A stretch of 64,000 nt of DNA from a virus, in the IMG/VR virus record IMGVR_UViG_3300025655_000032, positions 1 to 64,000 of that record; one strand, 5' to 3'. Each line of letters opens with the position of its first letter. The stretch's first letter is position 1. Of the stretch, positions 34,898 through 42,036 are shown piece by piece. The notes beneath the pieces are model-generated. The model searched no databases. It worked only from the letters and a program-made list of their open reading frames with translations, and was not told where the DNA came from. Position numbers and translations under genes: made by a program.

Positions 34898-35466
34898 ATG
34901 AAAGGCTCCACACGATTGGACATGCAGGCCCAAATCAGTAGGTCGGCATCGGCGAGTGATACACCAGGGAACTCACGTTTTATGTTACGTATTGCAATGC
35001 TCTCGATTCTCTCGTAAGGGGCGCCGCGCGGAGGGGTACTACGCGGTACATCTTCCAAACAAACTTGGGCGAGCCACCGGAGGAGGTGGACATCCAATAC
35101 GGCGTGCTCCACATCAGGACGTGAATTCAAAATAAAAAAACGTGCGGTTTTAGGGCCAACACCGTAAATACCCTCTAACTCGTCAACGGACGCGGTACGT
35201 AAATTGACGGACGCGGACTGTAGTACCGCTTCACTTATGCGGTGATATTGACCGGTACGGTTGGCTACCAGCGTATTGCGTAGAGCGGGTCCTTGGGCTG
35301 CGAGCCACTGAATAGGGGCGCCCCCTTCCGGCATGCGGGCGAGCAGTCGTTTCGTTGCTGCGCTTGCCCACTCAGCGTTACGCCCCGCGACGATAATGCA
35401 GTACAACCAGAAGTATTCCAGTTCTGTTTGTGTACGGTTGTATTTACGAACTTCAAGCGGGGTCAT
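34894..35466 (-). CDS. HhH-GPD DNA glycosylase-like protein, 190 aa
   Basis: The helix-hairpin-helix LEGIYGVGPKTARFFIL is followed by VLDVHLLRWL, where Asp fits the catalytic position of the EndoIII/MutY/OGG fold. There is no Fe-S cluster. The start at 35466 overlaps the previous stop by one base. It sits beside a second, distinct protein of the same fold. Two ideas: base-excision repair, or thymine-modification enzymes of the alpha-glutamyl/putrescinyl-thymine pyrophosphorylase clades, which use this fold in hypermodified phages. Confidence 0.7.
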   Translation of the reverse strand: MTPLEVRKYNRTQTELEYFWLYCIIVAGRNAEWASAATKRLLARMPEGGAPIQWLAAQGPALRNTLVANRTGQYHRISEAVLQSASVNLRTASVDELEGIYGVGPKTARFFILNSRPDVEHAVLDVHLLRWLAQVCLEDVPRSTPPRGAPYERIESIAIRNIKREFPGVSLADADLLIWACMSNRVEPFI

Positions 35467-36113
35467 TACGCGGCCTCCAGGCAGGAGGACCAGTAGCGGG
35501 TATCGTTCTGCCCTTGCAGCTGGTCCCAGTAGATATGGCGTGCCATCGCGGGAGGCACGTCGACCTTGCGCGCCGCACGTACCCATCGGGCTTCGAGCTT
35601 CGCGTACTGCTCGGGGCTCATATTCCCGTTCAGTGATAGGTCGCCCACCATAAACCGCAGAATATGACGATCAAGGCAGCACAGAGGAGCCTCGGGATAG
35701 GACAGCTCGAGTGCGAAGGTGGTCTTTGCGAGCCCGAGCCCAAGCGTGTCGCGCGCGAGACGATCGCGGAGACGCCGCCAGCTTTCGTTTTTGCGCTTGC
35801 GGTACCGGTCAGGGGAGGACCAGAAAACTTTACTGAACTGCCAGATGTAACGGGTTCGGTTGTTGTGAAATCCGACCCCGGAGCGGTGGAGTCGATCTGC
35901 GAGTAGCGCTTTGTTGTCGCGCCACGCAAGGTCGTGTAGTGCGGTGTAGCCATTGACGTTGTTTGTCCAAGTTGTGTGCACGGACAGGAAGGCGAAGAGC
36001 CACAGCCGGAAGAGGCTCACATCATCTTCCGGCTGCAGTCCCCGCCAGTATTCTGTGTACCGTGCCGCCACGGAGGGGTGGATGCTACGCATCCACGTCA
36101 GAGGTTGTGCCAT
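35466..36113 (-). CDS. Second HhH-GPD/aGPT-like protein, 215 aa
   Basis: LGLGLAKTTFALELSYPEAP followed by CCLDRHILRFM mirrors the hairpin and Asp-His arrangement of the neighbouring protein, but the N-terminal half differs: LWLFAFLSVHTTWTNNVNGY and RSGVGFHNNRTRYIWQF. That N-terminal pattern recalls phage proteins assigned to the aGPT-PPlase clades rather than repair enzymes. The start has a Shine-Dalgarno hairpin. Substrate is unknown. Confidence 0.65.
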   Translation of the reverse strand: MAQPLTWMRSIHPSVAARYTEYWRGLQPEDDVSLFRLWLFAFLSVHTTWTNNVNGYTALHDLAWRDNKALLADRLHRSGVGFHNNRTRYIWQFSKVFWSSPDRYRKRKNESWRRLRDRLARDTLGLGLAKTTFALELSYPEAPLCCLDRHILRFMVGDLSLNGNMSPEQYAKLEARWVRAARKVDVPPAMARHIYWDQLQGQNDTRYWSSCLEAA

Positions 36114-36117
36114 GAAA

Positions 36118-36133
36118 CGCTCCTTTATGAGCG
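36118..36133 (-). promoter_or_regulatory. Shine-Dalgarno hairpin of the 215-aa glycosylase-like gene
   Basis: Minus strand CGCUC-AUAAAG-GAGCG: 5-bp stem, loop AUAAAG, ribosome binding site AAGGAG on the 3' side, five bases before the ATG. Confidence 0.75.
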
Positions 36134-36139
36134 GTAGCT

Positions 36140-37072
36140 CTACAGTGCTAAGGCTTCTGCGGCCAGCAGTTTGTGCTCGTCGATGAAGGCCTGTGCTTCA
36201 CCAAAGCTGGCGAACACCCTCGCTTCGTCGACATTGTCGGTCCATGTGTGAGCGTCAGTTATCCATAACTCGGCATAGCGGTGTTCGACGACATGAGCGA
36301 CGTCGTCCTCTCCGTCGTAGGCCACTGCGGTGTTCCAATGATCGGTCTCGGACTGTACGAGGTCGAGGGGGAGCTCTTCGATGACGGTGTACTGCTCCAC
36401 CCGCATCTTGGAGTTGTGGTAGTCCGTCGGTACGGCCACGACGTGTGCGGGATTGACCTTCACCGCGACGACTCGCTCGCCCCAGAAGTGCTTTAGGTAT
36501 TCCAAAGAACACACATGGAAGCCTGCAGAACAGGTGCGAGTGGGGTCGTCATCCACATCGGTGCGGGGCATCTGCAACGTGCTACCAACCGCGTTATCAA
36601 ATTTACCCGTGGCGCAGTCGGTCCAATCGTCTCGTATCCGCTTGTAGGCCATAAAGCAGCCGTCGGGGGTAATTGGCAGCTTGTTAGCCTCGAGAAACCC
36701 GTACAGCTGCTCACGAGAGCGGTAGCTCGGGTTGCCCTGCAGGTTCTCGAGAAAGGCTACCATGGGCTGCACGTTAAAGCCTTGCGAGCGCATGCCCAGA
36801 ATACGGTCCACCAGGGCGCCGTGCAGTGTGTCGCCGTTATAGAAGATCGCGCCGTCGCGAACCTCAACACCCTGCTCGGCTGCTGGGGCCAGGTAGGTCT
36901 TGACAACTTGCTCCTGGTCGACCAGCTCGGCGGCGCGTGCCCAATCTTCCTGGCGTACCGCCTCACGAAGATCGTCCCACGATGCGATATCGCTGGTACA
37001 GGTGACGAGCTTGCCCGTGTAGTACATGGAAAAACTGTCGTCGGTCAAAATATAGAAGGGGGTGTCGCTCAT
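36140..37072 (-). CDS. rIIB: rIIB-like protein, 310 aa
   Basis: The C-terminal half carries the rIIB-like pattern: CFMAYKRIRDDW, then CSAGFHVCSLEYLKHFWG and VVAVKVNPAHVVAVP with a final RVEQYTVIEE strand. In T4, rIIA and rIIB control lysis and exclude or resist other phages; the biochemistry is not settled. The ATG overlaps the rIIA-like stop (ATGA), a pairing kept in many phages. Confidence 0.75.
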   Translation of the reverse strand: MSDTPFYILTDDSFSMYYTGKLVTCTSDIASWDDLREAVRQEDWARAAELVDQEQVVKTYLAPAAEQGVEVRDGAIFYNGDTLHGALVDRILGMRSQGFNVQPMVAFLENLQGNPSYRSREQLYGFLEANKLPITPDGCFMAYKRIRDDWTDCATGKFDNAVGSTLQMPRTDVDDDPTRTCSAGFHVCSLEYLKHFWGERVVAVKVNPAHVVAVPTDYHNSKMRVEQYTVIEELPLDLVQSETDHWNTAVAYDGEDDVAHVVEHRYAELWITDAHTWTDNVDEARVFASFGEAQAFIDEHKLLAAEALAL

Positions 37073-39150
37073 TTTTGAGACTCCACAAGCTTTAGGTAAT
37101 GGAAAAAGGTGTCTGCGTCACAGGAGAAGCTATGTCTCTCTGCCTCCAACATGTGTGCAAACATGGGGTACTTCTGCTTCGCTAGAGTAAGTAGCGCGAA
37201 GAAGGGGTAGTCGTTAGTGTCAGCACGATGCAGCACTTTGAACGTCTGTGGGTACTGTCCGAACAAGGTGCGGTACTTCTCGTAGGACCCGCCCGGAAGC
37301 GGTAATTCCTTAAACGCCTCATGTACAGCGATGAGCAGCGAATCGGGGAAGTGAACCGCAAGTCTCTCGAAAAAGAGGCGGTTCCTTCGAAACGGCGTCT
37401 CATAATGCGCAGGGAGAATTTCCGACTGCAGGTGTGCGATTTTCATTCTCGCGACGAACTTCGGATCGCGATAGGCGTTGTAAATGCGCTTGTACAAAGC
37501 AAGCGACAGATGATCGAGTCGCCGCGCGACCGGCTCATCCATGTGCTTTTCAGCACGGGGTATGCCAATGATTTCCAAATCATCGAGCAAACCTAGTTGG
37601 TAGGCCGCGGTATAGGCTTCACACTTAATAGAATCGGAGATGCCGTAGTTCTCAACATGCACATACGCCGCCTTCGCGGGATTGAGTTCGTTGACATCCG
37701 CGACGGTGCGATCACGCCAGTAGTAACGAGAGCGTGCAGTAACGCCGAAGACTGAATGCTTCGTAAGCGTTAGTAGCGCCCCGCCAATTTTTCGCCGCGG
37801 CTGTGCGCCTTTTTTGCGCTGCGGTTTTGTTGCTATGTAAACATCGCTGAAGTTGACCCAGTTGTGGGGACCGCAAATGCGCTCGAGCTTTTGCCGTAAT
37901 TTGGGGTTACCAACGACGCGGATAGACTTACCTTTCAGCCATTCTTTGTTATCACGTAGAAACTTACGTATAGGCGGAGAACGTCCTGCAGCCTCGTCCA
38001 AGTAAATAAAAAGAGGTGTGCCGGAGATCGCCTCAGCAGAGAAAACGTTAGGGTAGTGGTAGTTGGGGTTACGCGTCTGCCAGTCTATAGGTACCCCATA
38101 GGTTTCGTCGGAGCGGATTTCGCAGGTTGCGTCGTTAATATAACGCTCAAAGTCGTTAGTCTTCCAATCGCGGCGCAGTTTGGCGGCCTTTTGTGCGCGA
38201 CGAAGCAGTGTGGGTTCTGCGCGAATGGCCTGCTCCATCTCTTGCAGGTAGCTGCCGTGTAGCTCCTTCAACTTGCGAACAAGCACTTCGATGGAGCGTC
38301 TGTCGTAGGACAGCGCCTCGCGTGACGCTTGAATGTCGATCTCGCCGATGTCCACAAAAAGATCAAAGTGGCGAGCCGATGTGCGAAGTACGCCGAGCGT
38401 CGAGACCACCTCAGCGGGCAACGCACTCCAGGCTATGGGATAGGCCAGTGCGCCCATAACGACTTGCGGCCCCCAGTTATCGTCACGCCGGACGCCGAAC
38501 TTCTCGGTGCGCATGTCGTACTGCGGATGTCGAATAGGGGTGTCGCACCCGCGCAAAACAAAAGTGTGGCTCTCAAAATACCGCAATGCGTGGGCCGCAG
38601 CCTCATTGAACGCCGAGTAATCGCTCCCTTTCACGGGTACAATAACTTCCAGGCCGTTAGGATCGTCGGAGTGTACCTCCTCAACGAGCGTAATCTTCGG
38701 CATGCCATCCGTATCTTTGAAGATGGTGTACGTACCTCGTGTGCCGTTGTACCGAGTAATAACGGTGAACGCATCGACGTAGCTGAGTGGCGTCTTACTA
38801 CCAAGCCCGAGGCCGCCAATCAAATCGTTGGAGTTGTTCTTGTCCGAGCCGAAAAAGGTGACATACAGCACCAGCATCTGCTCGTGCGAGAGACCGGTAC
38901 CATAGTCTTTAATACGTAGCTCCGGACGCAATCGGGTTGGCATAAAAACGTCGAAAGGAGCGCTATTGCCGGCGGCAATATGCGCATCCAGCGCGTTGGC
39001 ACACAGCTCACGTATGATGGCGAGCGGTTTATTGGTGTACAGGTTGCTACTCAAGACCTGGAACGCCTTCGCGTTGGCCTTGATCATGGCGTTGTTGACC
39101 TGTCCTGGAATATGTGCGTCCAGGCGGCGGTCCATACTGGCGATTCGCAT
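37069..39150 (-). CDS. rIIA: rIIA-like protein with GHKL ATPase domain, 693 aa
   Basis: The N-terminal GHKL ATP-binding fold is clear: IIRELCANALDAH (N box) near residue 50, IKDYGTGLS (G1) near 80, and GGLGLGSKTPLSY (G2) near 110. The rest is a long helical and beta region typical of rIIA. It is followed by the rIIB-like gene in overlap. Membrane-associated defence against superinfection is the usual view, inferred from T4. A Shine-Dalgarno hairpin precedes the start. Confidence 0.8.
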   Translation of the reverse strand: MRIASMDRRLDAHIPGQVNNAMIKANAKAFQVLSSNLYTNKPLAIIRELCANALDAHIAAGNSAPFDVFMPTRLRPELRIKDYGTGLSHEQMLVLYVTFFGSDKNNSNDLIGGLGLGSKTPLSYVDAFTVITRYNGTRGTYTIFKDTDGMPKITLVEEVHSDDPNGLEVIVPVKGSDYSAFNEAAAHALRYFESHTFVLRGCDTPIRHPQYDMRTEKFGVRRDDNWGPQVVMGALAYPIAWSALPAEVVSTLGVLRTSARHFDLFVDIGEIDIQASREALSYDRRSIEVLVRKLKELHGSYLQEMEQAIRAEPTLLRRAQKAAKLRRDWKTNDFERYINDATCEIRSDETYGVPIDWQTRNPNYHYPNVFSAEAISGTPLFIYLDEAAGRSPPIRKFLRDNKEWLKGKSIRVVGNPKLRQKLERICGPHNWVNFSDVYIATKPQRKKGAQPRRKIGGALLTLTKHSVFGVTARSRYYWRDRTVADVNELNPAKAAYVHVENYGISDSIKCEAYTAAYQLGLLDDLEIIGIPRAEKHMDEPVARRLDHLSLALYKRIYNAYRDPKFVARMKIAHLQSEILPAHYETPFRRNRLFFERLAVHFPDSLLIAVHEAFKELPLPGGSYEKYRTLFGQYPQTFKVLHRADTNDYPFFALLTLAKQKYPMFAHMLEAERHSFSCDADTFFHYLKLVESQK

Positions 39151-39155
39151 AGTGC

Positions 39156-39169
39156 GCTCCTTTGTGAGC
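39156..39169 (-). promoter_or_regulatory. Shine-Dalgarno hairpin of rIIA-like gene
   Basis: Minus strand GCUC-ACAAAG-GAGC, identical to the nrdJ copy, with the ATG five bases after GGAGC. Confidence 0.7.
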
Positions 39170-39175
39170 TAGGAG

Positions 39176-39212
39176 GGGCGATACAACTCCTTGCTATACA
39201 AGTGTATCGCCC
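39176..39212 (-). other. 9-bp inverted repeat in the gap upstream of rIIA
   Basis: GGGCGATAC and GTATCGCCC flank a 19-base loop. There is no U run. It may be a transcription-factor site or an mRNA processing hairpin between the small gene at 39224 and the rIIA-like gene. Confidence 0.4.
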
Positions 39213-39223
39213 GAGGAATCGTA

Positions 39224-39475
39224 TCAGTGAAAATCAGGGACGCTGATCATCTCTCGTAAAGTGCTTAGAAATGCCTGCGTGTTGTACTCGCGGACACCGT
39301 CATCAATCTGTGTACCAAGTACCCACTGGCACATGATAAGTAGCACAGAAGCGGCGTCGGGGACGTGAGGATATGTCTCAACAAGTTGTTCTAGTAGAGA
39401 ACTCGCTACTTGGTAGTGTTGGTCGCCGACGGTAACTTTTACGAGTTCATTTTCATCGTTTGACGTGTCAGCCAT
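39224..39475 (-). CDS. Small acidic protein, 83 aa
   Basis: AAGGAGGTCGCGCA precedes the ATG at 39475, chosen over a longer frame that would overlap the nuclease gene widely. The product is acidic at the N-terminus, then a KVTVGDQHYQVASSLLEQLVETYP helix, and one Cys. It overlaps the end of the VRR-NUC gene by 37 bases. Unknown function. Confidence 0.65.
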   Translation of the reverse strand: MADTSNDENELVKVTVGDQHYQVASSLLEQLVETYPHVPDAASVLLIMCQWVLGTQIDDGVREYNTQAFLSTLREMISVPDFH

Positions 39476-39852
39476 TGCGCGACCTCCTTGGGCGGCAGTA
39501 AATTGCCCGAGACTACCGGCTGTGGCACCGACCAGCTGAGACCGGGAAGTATGATACCCCCGTCGGGAGTACCCACTACGACAGCAACGCGCCTGCCGTT
39601 GGCGTGTGAACGCCTCAGCCACTGCTGTTGGAGATAACTCAGGCACGGTTTGCTCTTGGTATCGCACAAGTTAATCGTGTCAGGTGTCTTGGGATACCAC
39701 TTGTACTCAACCCACAGCGCGGCGCGGTCACCTTCGTAATACATATCCGGTGTGCCGCCCCGGTAAGGGTTGTTAGTCTTCTCCGCGTACACGCCCGCGT
39801 GAAGCACGCGCTTCACACGAGCGATGTAGGCGTTTTCAGGCTTTACCGCCAT
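39439..39852 (-). CDS. VRR-NUC-like nuclease, 137 aa
   Basis: The motif GGTPDMYYEGDRAALWVEYKWYP holds the PD...(D/E)xK-type residues of the VRR-NUC/Holliday-junction-resolvase-like fold: Asp in TPD and Glu-Tyr-Lys. A C-terminal basic helix (QQQWLRRSHANGRRVAVVVG) completes the core. It may resolve branched replication DNA. The start lies within the end of the 48-residue gene upstream. Confidence 0.7.
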   Translation of the reverse strand: MAVKPENAYIARVKRVLHAGVYAEKTNNPYRGGTPDMYYEGDRAALWVEYKWYPKTPDTINLCDTKSKPCLSYLQQQWLRRSHANGRRVAVVVGTPDGGIILPGLSWSVPQPVVSGNLLPPKEVAQWLTRQTMKMNS

Positions 39853-39982
39853 CGAGATCTTTCTTTACACGGTCCAGCTCACGCTTTACAACATGCTGCT
39901 CACGAAGCAGCGCCTCCCACTCCTTACGAAGTTCGCGCGCCTCACGACGAAGGTTACGATTGCGACCTGTCGAGGAAGACAT
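39836..39982 (-). CDS. Small charged helical protein, 48 aa
   Basis: ATG overlaps the stop of the upstream gene (TAATG), indicating coupling. The product is one long Arg/Glu/Lys helix (REARELRKEWEALLREQ) without Cys, likely a coiled coil or nucleic-acid-binding accessory. Too short for a family call. Confidence 0.5.
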   Translation of the reverse strand: MSSSTGRNRNLRREARELRKEWEALLREQHVVKRELDRVKKDLDGGKA

Positions 39983-40719
39983 TACTTCTTCCCACGCGCC
40001 GCGGCGCTGTCCACTGCCGTAGTGGTACCGGCGGGTGCATCTGACTTGCGTGGTACCGCTTCAAGCATGCGCGCGGCGGTAGCGAGATTGTTCCAGTGCT
40101 CGACATAAGCCGGATTGGCACCGCCATAGGCAGCCTGCAGCTTCTGATAATTGCCCACCTCGATGGTGAAACGCGTAACGGCCTTAATGGGATGACCCAC
40201 TGTAGTGACCATCTTCAAGATGTGGCCGGCCACCTGTTTGACAGCGGTCGCGGAAGCCTTCAGGAGGAAGATCTCCTCAGACTCGCCGAGGTCAGGGAAC
40301 ATAACGGCGAGCAGCAGCTGATCGCTGCAGGCCTTGCCGCGTCCGCCATCCAATGCGGAACCGAACTGGTTGTGCGGACAGGTGTTGCAAGACGGGTGCT
40401 GCAACTGCGGGGAGGCGTCATTCGGAACCAGATCGACGTCGGTCGTGCCGATAGCGAAGCACTTCGCCTCACTAAACTCGCCCTGACGATAAGGTTTGTC
40501 GTAGAACTGCTTGCGGTAGCGATAATCAACGATCACCATGTCCAGCTCGGCGCGCTGCTCACCCGAGGGGAGCAGAAACTGACCATTCTTCTGGACGCCG
40601 ATGTAATTGCCGGAGACAGAGATGTTCTTTTTGATCGCGTCGGCCATAGCGGACAGCTGCGCGTCAATGTTGGCGACAGCAGTGTTCTTAGCCTCCGCAA
40701 TAGCGGTGGATTCAGACAT
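39982..40719 (-). CDS. Conserved phage replication-region protein with Cys cluster, 245 aa
   Basis: A Cys/His group CNTCPHNQFGSA...GKACSDQ at about residues 105-130 resembles a motif I associate with phage proteins encoded near DNA polymerase; the flanks are beta-rich with a helical tail ending in a Lys-Lys basic end. ssDNA binding is possible but unproven. The ATG at 40719 follows a Shine-Dalgarno hairpin. Confidence 0.6.
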   Translation of the reverse strand: MSESTAIAEAKNTAVANIDAQLSAMADAIKKNISVSGNYIGVQKNGQFLLPSGEQRAELDMVIVDYRYRKQFYDKPYRQGEFSEAKCFAIGTTDVDLVPNDASPQLQHPSCNTCPHNQFGSALDGGRGKACSDQLLLAVMFPDLGESEEIFLLKASATAVKQVAGHILKMVTTVGHPIKAVTRFTIEVGNYQKLQAAYGGANPAYVEHWNNLATAARMLEAVPRKSDAPAGTTTAVDSAAARGKK

Positions 40720-40724
40720 GATAT

Positions 40725-40740
40725 AACTCCTGTATGAGTT
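40725..40740 (-). promoter_or_regulatory. Shine-Dalgarno hairpin of the 245-aa gene
   Basis: Minus strand AACUC-AUACAG-GAGUU, 5-bp stem, AGGAG as ribosome binding site. Confidence 0.75.
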
Positions 40741-41125
40741 AAGAAGTAGCGCGAAGACTGATCGTCTTCTTTTCGTAGGGCTCAACGCCCGGGACCGACT
40801 GACCGGCACGTGCGTCGAGCATGTCACGGTAAGCCGTGGCCGAAGGGCGCCGCTCTAACATGTAGAGTGCGTCTTCCTGCCTAATAAATTTGTAGAACTC
40901 GTCCCAATCGGTGACGGTGGGTACCACGCGAGTAGCCAGGCTAGCCGTGTAGGCGCCGTTGTTCAGGCGCTGTATACCCATCTTGGAGAGCAGCTCGATG
41001 AGCTCCAGTTCGACCTCGTCGCGAGAGGCTTTGAGCTCATCAGCTTCGGCGTTCTTCTTCTTGATGCGGTCTCGCAAGACCGCCAGGCGTTTTATCAATA
41101 CGGCGGGGTTCTTAGTACGTGGCAT
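40739..41125 (-). CDS. Hypothetical helical protein, 128 aa
   Basis: An N-terminal coiled coil (about residues 8-50: LIKRLAVLRDRIKKKNAEADELKASRDEVE shortened here by description) is followed by a beta strand and a DWDEFYKFIRQEDALYMLERR segment. The layout is common in phage genes next to recombination or replication proteins; no function is assigned. It is preceded by a hairpin and promoter. Confidence 0.6.
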   Translation of the reverse strand: MPRTKNPAVLIKRLAVLRDRIKKKNAEADELKASRDEVELELIELLSKMGIQRLNNGAYTASLATRVVPTVTDWDEFYKFIRQEDALYMLERRPSATAYRDMLDARAGQSVPGVEPYEKKTISLRATS

Positions 41126-41130
41126 TTTGG

Positions 41131-41146
41131 ATCACCTTTATGTGAT
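41131..41146 (-). promoter_or_regulatory. Shine-Dalgarno hairpin of the 128-aa gene
   Basis: Minus strand AUCAC-AUAAAG-GUGAU. The stem differs at three pairs from the CUC/GAG type, with both sides changed together. Confidence 0.75.
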
Positions 41147-41153
41147 GAGGGTC

Positions 41154-41182
41154 ATTATAGCAAGATCTGATCACACCACCAA
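41154..41182 (-). promoter_or_regulatory. Sigma70-type promoter for the 128-aa gene
   Basis: Minus strand TTGGTG, 17 bases, TATAAT. It lies in the end of the HTH gene and reads into the hairpin leader at 41131. This is the best -35/-10 pair seen on the minus strand. Confidence 0.65.
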
Positions 41183-41392
41183 CTGCGAAGAGCGCAATTG
41201 CAATGCGCGGCAGAGCTGTGGGATATGTACCGCATCGGGTACACGACGACCGGAGGCCCAGTTGTAGACCGTCGTGCGGTTTACTCCCACGCGCTTTGCC
41301 AACATAGGTTCGGTAATGTGCTTCTCGCGCATACGCTCGCGGATACGCCGTGCGAGCGCCATGCGAGGTGTTTCGTTCTTTTTGAAAAACAT
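41171..41392 (-). CDS. Small HTH (Cro/CI-like) DNA-binding protein, 73 aa
   Basis: The helix-turn-helix is clear: ITEPMLAKRVGVNRTTVYNWASGRRVP at about residues 30-56, within an XRE-type fold. Length suits a Cro-like regulator without an oligomerisation domain. CUGGAGCG precedes the ATG. It is embedded between replication genes rather than by the integrase. Possible targets include the palindrome at 28451. Confidence 0.8.
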   Translation of the reverse strand: MFFKKNETPRMALARRIRERMREKHITEPMLAKRVGVNRTTVYNWASGRRVPDAVHIPQLCRALQLRSSQLVV

Positions 41393-41396
41393 AGTT

Positions 41397-42005
41397 TCAA
41401 CGCTCCAGATAAGCGACGGTTTTAACGGTAGGGTCCCAGCAGGCGCGACAATCTCCGCACTCGTACCTGTCGTGCACGGGCGCGGGGCAAAAGTAGCGGG
41501 TCTTCGTACTTCGGGCGACGCGTAGGGCCCATATCGCCTTATAGATCCTGGGAAGGATCACAGAGGCGTTGTCGTACACATGCGGCCGGTAGCCGTTAAT
41601 ATGGGTAGCGGAGACACGCACTACCAGGTTATCTGGTAGTGCGCCAAACATGCGCACGATGCGCCGCTCTTGGGTAGGCAACCAGAAGTTGACATGAGGC
41701 AGCAGCTCGCACACATCGACGATGTCCTGCAGCATACGGCGGCTTTGCAGGTCACCGCTGTCAAACCAACGAAAATAGGGATCGTCGGCTTTAACAGCCT
41801 GGGCAATCTTGATCGCCATCTGCTCAACCCAATCAGGGTTGTGGCGCCAACGGTCAAGACGATGTTGGTAAGACTTGGCAACGTTAGGTATTAAATACCG
41901 CCCTTTGCATGCGTAGCACTTGCTGCAGGCGGTCCCGTCAATGCTCCGCAGCTTGCTGCCGGTAATACAGTCCTTCGCAGGTATACCCCAGGCGGGGCCG
42001 GGCAT
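41397..42005 (-). CDS. GP88-like phage protein, about 202 aa
   Basis: Contains CSKCYACKGRY, an RWFDSGDLQS strand and VNFWLPTQERR, the pattern of the GP88 family of phage proteins, which has two Cys pairs and unknown function. Two further Cys pairs lie at the C-terminus (CPAPVHDRYECGDCRAC). The start is uncertain: the open frame runs upstream into the polymerase gene, and 42005 is the first ATG after the polymerase stop. Confidence 0.65.
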   Translation of the reverse strand: MPGPAWGIPAKDCITGSKLRSIDGTACSKCYACKGRYLIPNVAKSYQHRLDRWRHNPDWVEQMAIKIAQAVKADDPYFRWFDSGDLQSRRMLQDIVDVCELLPHVNFWLPTQERRIVRMFGALPDNLVVRVSATHINGYRPHVYDNASVILPRIYKAIWALRVARSTKTRYFCPAPVHDRYECGDCRACWDPTVKTVAYLER

Positions 42006-42036
42006 CTTCGAAGGCTTTGAAAGCGTACCGACATCA

